A stretch of DNA of 64,000 bases from an uncultured Pseudomonadales bacterium (GTDB lineage Bacteria > Pseudomonadota > Gammaproteobacteria > Pseudomonadales > Porticoccaceae): assembly GCA_943788875.1 (NCBI GenBank), contig CALSSA010000007.1:1-64000 (forward strand), in the 5' to 3' direction. Of the stretch, positions 56,346 through 64,000 are shown piece by piece. Positions within the stretch are counted from its first letter, which is position 1. Every line of letters begins with the position of its first letter. Under the pieces are notes generated by a model, which saw only the letters and a program-made list of their open reading frames with translations, did no database searches and was not told where the DNA came from. The translations under genes and the position numbers were made by a program.

Positions 56346-57107
56346 TTAGTTGCCAGATTCAGTCAGTCCCAGTATTTGAGCAAAGGAGGCGGCGGGCTGA
56401 TATCCAGGTAGTAAAGTGCCATCCATTAGGATAATGGCTGGAGTGCCCGATACACCAATACGCTGGCCCAGAGCAAAATGATCCGCGACAGGATTATCAT
56501 CACAGACCTTATTGGCAACAGCTTCGCGGTTTTTGATTTTGGTCAGGGTTTTCTGCTGATCTTTGGCACACCAGGCAGTCGCTATTTTGTCATAGGAGTC
56601 CGAGGGAATACCGGCTCTGGGATACGCCAAATAACGAACTTCAATTCCCATAGCATTCAACTGGGGAACCTCTTGATGTAACTTGCGACAATAGCCACAG
56701 TCCACATCGGTAAATACATTCATAATCGCTTTGGTCGCACCCTGAGGCTTAAAGATAATCATATCCTCAGTTGTTCTGCTGGCAAAAAGCGCCTTGCGCT
56801 CACCATTGAGTCGCATATCGCGAACACTGACAAACTGCCCTGGCTGGATCATATAAAGACTGCCATCAAAAAAATGCTTGCCATCGGCAGACACATAGAG
56901 CAGCGGCCCGCCCTCCACCTGCACCTCGTAAAACCCCTCAACCGGGCTCTCGGCCAACACGTTGTATTGCAGATCAGCCCGGGCCGACTTTAGTTGAGAG
57001 ACAATTAAATCATTAACTGCAGCAGGCACCGCGGCAACCGCCGATAGAGCCATTGAGAAAACAACGCCCAGAGCAACAACATTAACGATAGCTTTTTTTA
57101 TCAACAC
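56346..57107 (-). CDS. dsbC: Thiol:disulphide interchange protein DsbC
   Basis: 253 residues. Signal peptide about 1-26 (cleaved near AVAA). N-terminal dimerisation domain to about residue 90, then a thioredoxin-like domain with CGYC at 137-140, the same redox motif as E. coli DsbC, and the cis-Pro loop SGTPAI. It isomerises disulphides in the periplasm. Upstream of hom-thrC, as in Pseudomonas. The 152-bp gap to hom shows no clear site. Confidence 0.94.
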   Translation of the reverse strand: MLIKKAIVNVVALGVVFSMALSAVAAVPAAVNDLIVSQLKSARADLQYNVLAESPVEGFYEVQVEGGPLLYVSADGKHFFDGSLYMIQPGQFVSVRDMRLNGERKALFASRTTEDMIIFKPQGATKAIMNVFTDVDCGYCRKLHQEVPQLNAMGIEVRYLAYPRAGIPSDSYDKIATAWCAKDQQKTLTKIKNREAVANKVCDDNPVADHFALGQRIGVSGTPAIILMDGTLLPGYQPAASFAQILGLTESGN

Positions 57108-57228
57108 AATAAAAGTCCTGAGAAAATTAATTAAAGAATTGGAGTATTTAGATTGAAGGTGGTTCCAATGCCGCTAAAACGGCGACAGCATTAGAGCAGC
57201 CTGTCGACTGCTCTGTGCCAGAGTATTA

Positions 57229-57665
<437 letters not shown>

Positions 57666-57682
57666 CAGAGAGTTTTAAATGC

Positions 57683-57710
57683 AAAAAAAACGGGGCCCCT
57701 GAGGGCCCCG
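57683..57710 (-). terminator. Intrinsic terminator of amtB
   Basis: On the minus strand CGGGGCCCTCAGGGGCCCCG forms a GC-rich stem-loop followed by eight T. It stands 42 bp after the amtB stop and separates amtB from the downstream PII gene. Confidence 0.93.
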
Positions 57711-57751
57711 CTATACTTACTGCGAAAAGTTTTTACATTGCCTAAGAGGGA

Positions 57752-58987
57752 CTACGCCTTAGAGCTAACAAACTCAGGGTAGGCTTCCATACCACATTCT
57801 GCGATATCAACGCCGCTGAACTCTTCCTCTTCAGAGACTCGAAGACCCATAATGGCTTTCAAGATACCCCAGGCAACCAAGCTAGCGCCAAACACCCATA
57901 CAAAGATGGTTGCAGCACCGATCAACTGGCCAGAGAAAGAAGAACCTTCATTAGTCAGAGGCACCAACAGCAGGCCCAGCAGACCAACAACACCGTGTAC
58001 AGATATAGCACCAACGGGATCATCAATCTTCATTTTGTCCAGAGCCAGAATGCTGAATACCACCAAAACACCACCAGCAGCACCAAACAGAGTTGCCTCT
58101 AGTGCGGTCGGAGTAGAAGGCTCAGCAGTAATAGCAACCAGACCAGCCAGAGCACCGTTCAGCGTCATAGTCAGATCAGCCTTGCCGAACAGAAGCTTAG
58201 CAACCAGCAGAGCAGCGATCAGACCACCGGCGGCAGCAGCATTTGTGTTCATAAACACAACAGCTACAGCGTTAGCACTTTCAACGGAAGCTGTAGCCAG
58301 TACAGAACCACCGTTAAAGCCGAACCATCCCAACCACAGGATAAAGGTACCCAGAGTAGCCATAGGCAGGTTCGCACCAGGGATCGCATTCACTTCACCG
58401 TTGGCGCCATACTTGCCTTTTCGAGCGCCAAGCAGCAGCACACCAGCAAGCGCAGCAGAAGCACCAGCCATGTGAACAATACCGGACCCAGCAAAGTCAG
58501 AGAAACCGAGGTCACCCAGAGTATACATACCGAATACAGAAGCTCCGCCCCAAGTCCAGGCGCCTTCCATTGGATAGATAAAGCCAGTCATAACAACCGC
58601 AAAGGCGAGGAAAGCCCACAACTTCATGCGCTCAGCAACAGCACCAGAAACAATAGACATTGCAGTAGCAACGAACACAACCTGGAAGTAGAAGTCAGCA
58701 GCTGGAGCATAGGTAGCAGGCTCTTCAACACCAGTAGCGCCATCACCAGTAATGCTGCTCAAGAAAATGTCGCCGCCGTACATCACCGCGTAACCACAGA
58801 CCATATACATGGTGCAGGCAACGGCAAACAGCGCAATATTCTTAGTCAGAATTTCAGTGGTGTTTTTAGCGCGAACTAAACCGGCTTCGAGCATGGCAAA
58901 ACCAGCTGCCATCCACATAACCAGAGCGCCACACATCAAAAAGTAAAATGTGTCTAAAGCATATTGTAATTGGAAAACATCAGTCAT
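57752..58987 (-). CDS. amtB: Ammonium transporter
   Basis: 411 residues, 11 hydrophobic segments. Amt motifs: GFAMLEAGLVRAKN near the N terminus, DFAGSGIVHMAGASAAL, FNGGS and GAISVHGVVGLLG with the pore His. It carries ammonium across the inner membrane and is gated by GlnK binding. Its start lies 15 bp after the stop of the second PII gene, the usual glnK-amtB pair. Confidence 0.95.
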   Translation of the reverse strand: MTDVFQLQYALDTFYFLMCGALVMWMAAGFAMLEAGLVRAKNTTEILTKNIALFAVACTMYMVCGYAVMYGGDIFLSSITGDGATGVEEPATYAPAADFYFQVVFVATAMSIVSGAVAERMKLWAFLAFAVVMTGFIYPMEGAWTWGGASVFGMYTLGDLGFSDFAGSGIVHMAGASAALAGVLLLGARKGKYGANGEVNAIPGANLPMATLGTFILWLGWFGFNGGSVLATASVESANAVAVVFMNTNAAAAGGLIAALLVAKLLFGKADLTMTLNGALAGLVAITAEPSTPTALEATLFGAAGGVLVVFSILALDKMKIDDPVGAISVHGVVGLLGLLLVPLTNEGSSFSGQLIGAATIFVWVFGASLVAWGILKAIMGLRVSEEEEFSGVDIAECGMEAYPEFVSSKA

Positions 58988-59002
58988 CGTTTAATCCTCG
59001 TC

Positions 59003-59377
<375 letters not shown>

Positions 59378-59401
59378 TTAATTGCAAGATAATGGGGTCA
59401 A

Positions 59402-60073
59402 TTACATAGACTTGGTAATGCTGAAGGTAACATTTGAGCTGCAAGAGCTATCGTCACCGCCAAAGCAGTCAGCTGTATCCAGATCGGTATCTGTGTAAGT
59501 CAGACCAAACTCTAAACCAGCAGCTTCAGTACCCAAAGAAAGAGACCAGTCGATGTAGTCTTCAGTGCCAAACGTTGCGTTGTCTTCGATTGAGTTATCA
59601 GCAATATGGAAGCTCAGGCTGTAATCTTCGCTAAGAGCAAAGCCATAATCAAAAGCAATCATAGTCATTTCGCCAGAACCGCCGAAGTAATCATCTGAGT
59701 AGGCAAAACCAATAGAAGCGTCTCCAAATGAGTAGCTACCATAAACCTCTTCAAAATCCAGATCGCCAGATGTCTCGTTGGGGTAGCCATAGTACAGGTA
59801 ACCAATATCGAAAGACCCTGCTGCATAGCCGATGTAGTAATCAAGCTCGATTCCCTCACCCCAAGAGGCGATAGTCGAACCCCAGGTTCCGATATACAGG
59901 CCGCTGTCAAAAGCAACATCTAATCCACCAGACAATGCTTCGCCAGTGCTTTGATCGATACCGCGGAAAAAGTAGTCAGATGCTACAGTCACGTTGCCAG
60001 ATACTTCAGCGGCCATTGCAGTAGCGCCAGACATCATAGTTGCAGCAAAAATTGCAGTTTTTAAAGCTTTCAT
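59402..60073 (-). CDS. TorF family putative porin
   Basis: 223 residues from ATG 60073 (MKALKTAIFAATMM). Signal peptide about 1-22 (cleaved near AMA). The mature part starts VSGNVTVASDYFFRGIDQS, the hallmark of the TorF/gcw_chp (TIGR02001) family, and continues with alternating aromatic beta strands rich in Asp, Gly and Tyr. Two Cys near the C terminus could form a disulphide. Co-transcription with glnK-amtB and a sigma-54 promoter upstream suggests an outer-membrane channel for nitrogen compounds. Confidence 0.85.
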   Translation of the reverse strand: MKALKTAIFAATMMSGATAMAAEVSGNVTVASDYFFRGIDQSTGEALSGGLDVAFDSGLYIGTWGSTIASWGEGIELDYYIGYAAGSFDIGYLYYGYPNETSGDLDFEEVYGSYSFGDASIGFAYSDDYFGGSGEMTMIAFDYGFALSEDYSLSFHIADNSIEDNATFGTEDYIDWSLSLGTEAAGLEFGLTYTDTDLDTADCFGGDDSSCSSNVTFSITKSM

Positions 60074-60154
60074 AGGTACATCTCCCAAGACGTAAAGTTA
60101 AAAATAAAAAGTTAATTTAAAAGCACGGGGCTTTTTGTAATGTTTCGATTAGAT

Positions 60155-60174
60155 AAATGCATTTAGCGTGCCAA
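60155..60174 (-). promoter_or_regulatory. Sigma-54 promoter of the porin-glnK-amtB operon
   Basis: Minus strand TTGGCACGCTAAATGCATTT matches the sigma-54 consensus TTGGCACGN4TTGC: the full -24 block TTGGCACG, then the -12 GC exactly 10 bp after the GG. The start of transcription would be near 60147, giving a leader of about 75 bases. Confidence 0.8.
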
Positions 60175-60224
60175 CTATAAAACCTCCGCAAACAAAGGCT
60201 ATTTCAGCCGCAAAACCGATAACT

Positions 60225-60241
60225 TGAACCAGATTGGTGCA
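60225..60241. promoter_or_regulatory. NtrC-like enhancer site
   Basis: TGAACCA-GAT-TGGTGCA is a 17-bp inverted repeat matching the NtrC consensus TGCACCA-N3-TGGTGCA with one mismatch. It lies about 50 bp upstream of the sigma-54 promoter. A weaker partner (60253-60269, containing CCA-GAT-CGGTGCG) lies 28 bp further. Confidence 0.7.
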
Positions 60242-60363
60242 TTAATTGAACAATGCCCAGATCGGTGCGCACCAACTTGGACTAATGTGATCCAACCTGT
60301 GATTGCTGCGAAAAGATTTGTTAAAGTAGCCAGCTGAAGCAAGGTCACAGACGGAGCCCAACC

Positions 60364-60612
60364 ATGAACCCAGAAGATTTACACAAGCAAGTATGGCAAC
60401 AACTCAGCCAGACCTTTGCCGGCGCGCAAGCCATTAGCGACGAAGTGCAGGGCCATCTGCGCAGCGCCATGATGAGCACCTTTGGTCGGCTCGACCTCGT
60501 CACCCGAGAAGAGTTTGATGCCCAGCGCGCGGTATTAATGCGCTCAAGAGAAAAAATAGAAACATTAGAGCGACAGCTAACGGAGCTAGAGGCAGCTCTC
60601 GCAGACAAATAA
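60364..60612 (+). CDS. ubiK: Ubiquinone biosynthesis accessory factor UbiK
   Basis: 82 residues of the BMFP (YqiC) family: MNPEDLHKQVWQQLSQTFAG, an amphipathic N-terminal helix, then a C-terminal coiled coil with LVTREEFDAQRAVLMRSREKIETLERQLTELEA. It works with UbiJ in the ubiquinone-biosynthesis metabolon. GGAG precedes the ATG. It lies 88 bp before yifB. Confidence 0.9.
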   Translation: MNPEDLHKQVWQQLSQTFAGAQAISDEVQGHLRSAMMSTFGRLDLVTREEFDAQRAVLMRSREKIETLERQLTELEAALADK

Positions 60613-60700
60613 CCCACAGCGACAATATCAGCTGTCTGCACGAGTCATCGTCATTTCGTGACAAGGATCAATCGCACTTACCCTCAAGGAAAAGAGCGCC

Positions 60701-62203
60701 ATGTCATTGGCCACAGTGCATACCAGAGCCAAGCTGGGCATAGAAGCCCCAGCAGTGACCGTTGAAGTCCACCTCTCCAACGGCCTGCCCGCCTTCCACA
60801 TAGTCGGCCTGCCAGAAACCGCCGTTAAAGAAAGCAAAGACCGCGTGCGCAGTGCCATAATCAACTCACACTTCGAATTTCCCGCACGCCGCATCACCGT
60901 CAACCTGGCACCAGCAGAATTACCCAAAGAAGGCAGCCGCTTCGACCTAGCAATAGCCATAGGTATACTCGCCGCCTCCAATCAGATACCTACCGAACTG
61001 CTAGGCCATTATGAATTTATCGGCGAGCTAGCCCTGTCAGCAGAACTGCGCCCCGTAGAGGCAGTACTGCCCTCCGCACTGGGCTGCGCCGCTAGCGGCA
61101 AACAACTTATTGTTGGTCAAGGCAATGCCGACGAAGCCGCATTGGTTGAATCATTAACCGTACTGCCCGCCAAGCACCTGTTGGAAGTCTCCGCCCACCT
61201 GCACCAGCGACAAGCCATTCACCCTTGGAAAAGAGTCGCCATTGAGCCACAGCAAAATCCAGCTCAACTGCGTGATGTTATAGGCCAACAACATGCCAAA
61301 CGGGCCCTCGAGATCGCCGCAGCTGGAGGTCATCATTTATTGTTCTATGGCCCACCGGGTACAGGCAAAACATTGTTAGCCAGCCACCTCCCCGGATTGC
61401 TGCCACCACTCAGCAACCTAGAAGCACTCGACGTCGCCGCCATCCATTCAGTGGCACGAAAAGGACAGCGGCAATACAGCAGAGAGAGGCCCTTCAGAAC
61501 ACCACATCACAGCGCTTCCGCAGTAGCCATGGTCGGCGGAGGCAGCACCCCCAGACCAGGAGAAATTTCATTGGCCCATCTGGGCGTATTGTTTCTTGAT
61601 GAGCTGCCAGAATTTCAGCGGAATGTACTGGAGGTATTGCGCGAGCCCCTCGAATCCGGCGAAATAAATATATCCAGAGCCGCTGCCCAAACCTGCTACC
61701 CCGCCAGGTTTCAGCTGGTTGCAGCCATGAACCCCTGTCCCTGTGGCTATCTCGGCAGCCAGCGCTGCATCTGCACCAGCGCACAGATAGCCCGCTACCG
61801 CAGCAAAATCTCAGGACCATTATTAGATCGGATAGACCTGCAGGTGCAGGTCAGTGCCATGGAAAACCATCAACTATTAAATCAACAACAGTCCGAGGGC
61901 GAGAGTAACCACACAATTCAGCAGCGCATCTGCAATGCCAGAGAGATTCAATTAGAACGACAGGCGACCATCAACAGCCAACTGACCAGCCAGCAATTAA
62001 AACAATATTGCCCAATGGACAAAGCACAGCGGCAACTGATGGATCAGGCCGTAAATCGCTTCGCCCTATCGGCCAGAGGTTTTTATCGAGTGCTAAAAGT
62101 AGCTCGCACTATTGCAGATTTGAGCGGGCTGGAGACACCTGAATTAGACCAATACCAAGAGGCACTGAGCTTTAGATCAACAGTGCAGCCCAACCCTAAA
62201 TAG
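60701..62203 (+). CDS. YifB family Mg-chelatase-like AAA+ ATPase (ComM-like)
   Basis: 500 residues. The N-terminal LonC-like domain (1-180) has HLSNGLPAFHIVGLPETAVKESKDRVR. Walker A GPPGTGKT near residue 217, Walker B VLFLDELPEF near 290, and the zinc-like Cys cluster MNPCPCGYLGSQRCICT near 343. The family includes ComM, a branch-migration helicase that helps natural transformation. ubiK-yifB adjacency is common in Gammaproteobacteria. Its end overlaps the convergent channel gene by 8 bp. Confidence 0.93.
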   Translation: MSLATVHTRAKLGIEAPAVTVEVHLSNGLPAFHIVGLPETAVKESKDRVRSAIINSHFEFPARRITVNLAPAELPKEGSRFDLAIAIGILAASNQIPTELLGHYEFIGELALSAELRPVEAVLPSALGCAASGKQLIVGQGNADEAALVESLTVLPAKHLLEVSAHLHQRQAIHPWKRVAIEPQQNPAQLRDVIGQQHAKRALEIAAAGGHHLLFYGPPGTGKTLLASHLPGLLPPLSNLEALDVAAIHSVARKGQRQYSRERPFRTPHHSASAVAMVGGGSTPRPGEISLAHLGVLFLDELPEFQRNVLEVLREPLESGEINISRAAAQTCYPARFQLVAAMNPCPCGYLGSQRCICTSAQIARYRSKISGPLLDRIDLQVQVSAMENHQLLNQQQSEGESNHTIQQRICNAREIQLERQATINSQLTSQQLKQYCPMDKAQRQLMDQAVNRFALSARGFYRVLKVARTIADLSGLETPELDQYQEALSFRSTVQPNPK

Positions 62204-63020
62204 CACTGTCCGGCAACGTCACCCCACAGTGATAGCAGTACTCAGCCTCAGGATGATGACCAGTACGCTCGCAAACATTACAGCGGCGATTGCTGGTTTC
62301 CGTATGTATTTCCCGCGCAATCTCAGCCGTAAATATGCCCGTAGGAATGGCAATAATCGAATAACCCGTCAGCATCGCCAGAGTAGCAATCACCTGCCCC
62401 ATCGCCGTCTGCGGCGTAATATCCCCATAGCCAACCGTAGTAATAGTCACAATGGTCCAATAGATACTGCGGGGAATACTGGTAAAGCCATTCTCCGGCC
62501 CCTCAACAAAAAACATCAGGCTGCCAAAGATCACACAAAGCACCAGCACCGCGGTGAAAAACACAAAGATTTTGCGCCGCGACGCATACATAGAACGCAA
62601 CAAAACATTGGCTTCCGACAGATAGCGCACCAGCTTAAGCACCCGGAAAATGCGCAACACTCGCAGCAAACGAATCACCAGCCAGTAATTAGCACCCGGG
62701 AAGAACAGGGCCAGATAGCTCGGTAAAACTGAGAGCAAATCCACCAGACCATAGAAACTGAAAATATAGCGCAATGGTTTTGGCGACGAGTAGATTCGTG
62801 CCAGATATTCCACTGAAAACAGCAGCGTAAAGAACCACTCCAGACGAAACAGCCAAAACCCATAATGGCTGTTCACCACTTCAATAGAGTCGAGAATAAT
62901 CGCCAGCACACTGAGCAAGATCAGATAAATCAACGCAATATCAAAATACTGCCCAGCTGGCGTATCAGTGCCAAAAATCACCCGATAGATTTTTTCTCGT
63001 AAGGATACCTCAACCATCAT
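62196..63020 (-). CDS. Voltage-gated potassium channel with zinc-ribbon tail
   Basis: 274 residues, six membrane segments plus pore. The S4 voltage sensor (about 115-134) has basic residues every third position (Arg117, 120, 123, 126, Lys129, Arg132). The selectivity filter TTVGYGD is at 194-200. The C terminus is unusual: CNVC (247-250) and CYHC (262-265) form a four-Cys zinc-ribbon-like knuckle in place of an RCK domain. A cytosolic tail of this kind could sense metal or redox state (inference). Confidence 0.88.
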   Translation of the reverse strand: MMVEVSLREKIYRVIFGTDTPAGQYFDIALIYLILLSVLAIILDSIEVVNSHYGFWLFRLEWFFTLLFSVEYLARIYSSPKPLRYIFSFYGLVDLLSVLPSYLALFFPGANYWLVIRLLRVLRIFRVLKLVRYLSEANVLLRSMYASRRKIFVFFTAVLVLCVIFGSLMFFVEGPENGFTSIPRSIYWTIVTITTVGYGDITPQTAMGQVIATLAMLTGYSIIAIPTGIFTAEIAREIHTETSNRRCNVCERTGHHPEAEYCYHCGVTLPDSAI

Positions 63021-63123
63021 CTTTGCCTGTTAGCTGATCCGATAAGGTTATTGTATGCAGTAATAGATCAGTTGACTATGATGCATCTCAGAACTTACCA
63101 AACAGATAACAAGAGACAACAAT

Positions 63124-63759
63124 ATGGATCTTGCCCAGGGCTTGATAATAATCACCTCAGTCCACCTGCTGGCCGCCGCCTCGCCGGGGCCGGATTTTGT
63201 GTTGGTCTCACAGCAAACATTGTCCAATGGCAAGCGCGCAGGCCTGCTGTGCAGCATAGGTATAGCGCTTGGCTTGTCCGTGCACATTCTCTACTCCGCC
63301 TTTGGTCTGGCCGCAGTGATTGCCAATTCCTCCTCAGCGCTCTGGGCGATTAAGCTATTGGGCGGCAGCTACCTGATCTATCTTGGCATCAGTGGACTTA
63401 GAGCCAGAACCCGCGATAGCGATAGCCAAACCTTGACTGCCAGTGGCGTGGCAGATCAATCAGCTGTTAAAACCATAGGCCTCGGGTTTCTGTGCAATGC
63501 CCTGAATCCCAAAGCACCGATCTACTTTATATCGCTGTTTACCGTCGTGCTTTCCCAGAACACCCCAGCCCAGTATCTATTGATCTACGGTATCTGGATG
63601 ATGGTGCTGCAGTTTGCCTGGTTCTCTTTTTTGACCATGCTGCTATCCAGACCACTAGTCACCAGCAAGCTTCAATCAATGGGGCATTGGATAGATCGAG
63701 TTGCCGGCGGCGCCATGCTACTGCTAGGCATCAAGGTGTTAGCCAGCAGAACAAACTAA
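63124..63759 (+). CDS. LysE/RhtB family exporter
   Basis: 211 residues, six hydrophobic segments. The RhtB signature AASPGPDFVLVSQQTLSNGKRAG is near residue 18 and CNALNPKAPIYFISLFTVV near residue 127. It exports amino acids such as threonine or homoserine-lactone analogues; substrate unknown. It is not closely similar to the copy at 29.8 kb. It is followed 39 bp later by another small-molecule transporter gene on the same strand. Confidence 0.87.
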   Translation: MDLAQGLIIITSVHLLAAASPGPDFVLVSQQTLSNGKRAGLLCSIGIALGLSVHILYSAFGLAAVIANSSSALWAIKLLGGSYLIYLGISGLRARTRDSDSQTLTASGVADQSAVKTIGLGFLCNALNPKAPIYFISLFTVVLSQNTPAQYLLIYGIWMMVLQFAWFSFLTMLLSRPLVTSKLQSMGHWIDRVAGGAMLLLGIKVLASRTN

Positions 63760-63798
63760 ACTCCAGCTTAAAATAATTATAATAATAGGAATGGCCAA

Positions 63799-64000
63799 AT
63801 GATAAACCAAAGTATGGGCCCCAAAGACTGGGCCATGTTAGTTGTGCTGTCGTTTCTCTGGGGCGGATCATTTTTCTTTATTGGCGTAGCAGTCACAGAG
63901 CTGCCACCTCTTACCATAGTTACACTGCGGGTGGGACTGGCTGCAATAGCCCTCTGGGCAGTGCTACTGATCGCCGGCTACGAGATCCCCAAGTCCATCA
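63799..64000 (+). CDS. EamA/DMT family transporter, 3' end missing
   Basis: 67 codons are present before the window ends. ATG 63799 has AGGA (63787-63790) 8 bp upstream. The sequence begins MINQSMGPKDWAMLVVLSFL, then WGGSFFFIGVAVTELPPLT and a second hydrophobic segment, the N-terminal two helices of the 10-TM EamA drug/metabolite exporters (WG-S and RxxxA motifs). An alternative ATG at 63791 is closed after three codons. Confidence 0.8.
   Translation, partial: MINQSMGPKDWAMLVVLSFLWGGSFFFIGVAVTELPPLTIVTLRVGLAAIALWAVLLIAGYEIPKSI

Noticed and set aside
57852-58475. 207-codon open frame on the plus strand opposite amtB
   Set aside because: Antisense shadow of a transporter gene; the protein is Pro/Ala/Thr-rich with no domain.
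63791-63802. ATG at 63791 as start of the EamA gene
   Set aside because: That frame stops after three codons; ATG 63799 has the fitting ribosome-binding site.

Overview
The window comes from a gammaproteobacterial chromosome, most likely a marine heterotroph of the Cellvibrionales/SAR92-Porticoccaceae type. That placement is an inference. It rests on moderate G+C, tightly packed genes, and gene orders that are classical for Gammaproteobacteria: hslVU, ubiE-ubiJ-ubiB-hisI-hisE-tatABC, rpsT divergent from murJ-ribF-ileS-lspA-fkpB-ispH, dsbC-hom-thrC, and a HexR-linked Entner-Doudoroff block. There is no rRNA, tRNA, insertion sequence, prophage or CRISPR array. Both ends cut a gene: a DUF3604 protein on the left and an EamA-type transporter on the right.

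Layout. 1-9.5 kb: a DUF3604 protein, two SDR-type dehydrogenases, an AraC regulator, and a divergent operon with an alkyl-DHAP-synthase-like flavoprotein, a GlpD-like dehydrogenase and a glycerol-kinase-like FGGY kinase. Together they look like an uncharacterised glycerol/ether-lipid or polyol pathway. 9.6-10.8 kb: a lone ClyA/MakA/Hbl-like alpha-pore-forming toxin candidate. 11-16.2 kb: two class III aminotransferases, succinate-semialdehyde dehydrogenase and a DUF2459 protein (omega-amino acid catabolism). 16.2-25.1 kb: housekeeping genes for proteolysis (hslVU, possible sigma-32 promoter), ubiquinone, histidine, Tat export, YchJ, YajQ and MsrB. 25.1-29 kb: a thiamine salvage operon under a TPP riboswitch (TonB receptor, YkoF-like, PnuT, kinase). 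29-34.2 kb: a 3-methyladenine glycosylase with a G8 tract, a LysE exporter, a small-protein/XRE pair reminiscent of SinI/SinR, a GDPD and Acs. 34.3-45.4 kb: the central-carbon regulon hexR, gap-pyk, edd-glk-eda-zwf-pgl and pgi, with two strong HexR boxes between edd and pgi. 45.4-57.1 kb: ispH-fkpB-lspA-ileS-ribF-murJ, rpsT, thrC-hom, dsbC. 57.2-60.1 kb: a nitrogen-control block (TorF-like porin, glnK, amtB, a second PII gene) with sigma-54 and NtrC-like sites. 60.3-64 kb: ubiK, yifB, a voltage-gated K+ channel with a zinc-ribbon tail, a LysE exporter and the EamA fragment.

How it fits together. Sugar is oxidised through Zwf-Pgl-Edd-Eda to pyruvate and glyceraldehyde-3-phosphate, and Gap-Pyk carries it on, with HexR as the common controller. 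Acs and the aminotransferase/GabD set feed acetate and amino acids into the TCA cycle. Thiamine and ammonium uptake are each controlled by recognisable cis elements. The least explained parts are the AGPS/GlpD/FGGY locus, the orphan pore-forming toxin, and the XRE regulator with its convergent small protein.
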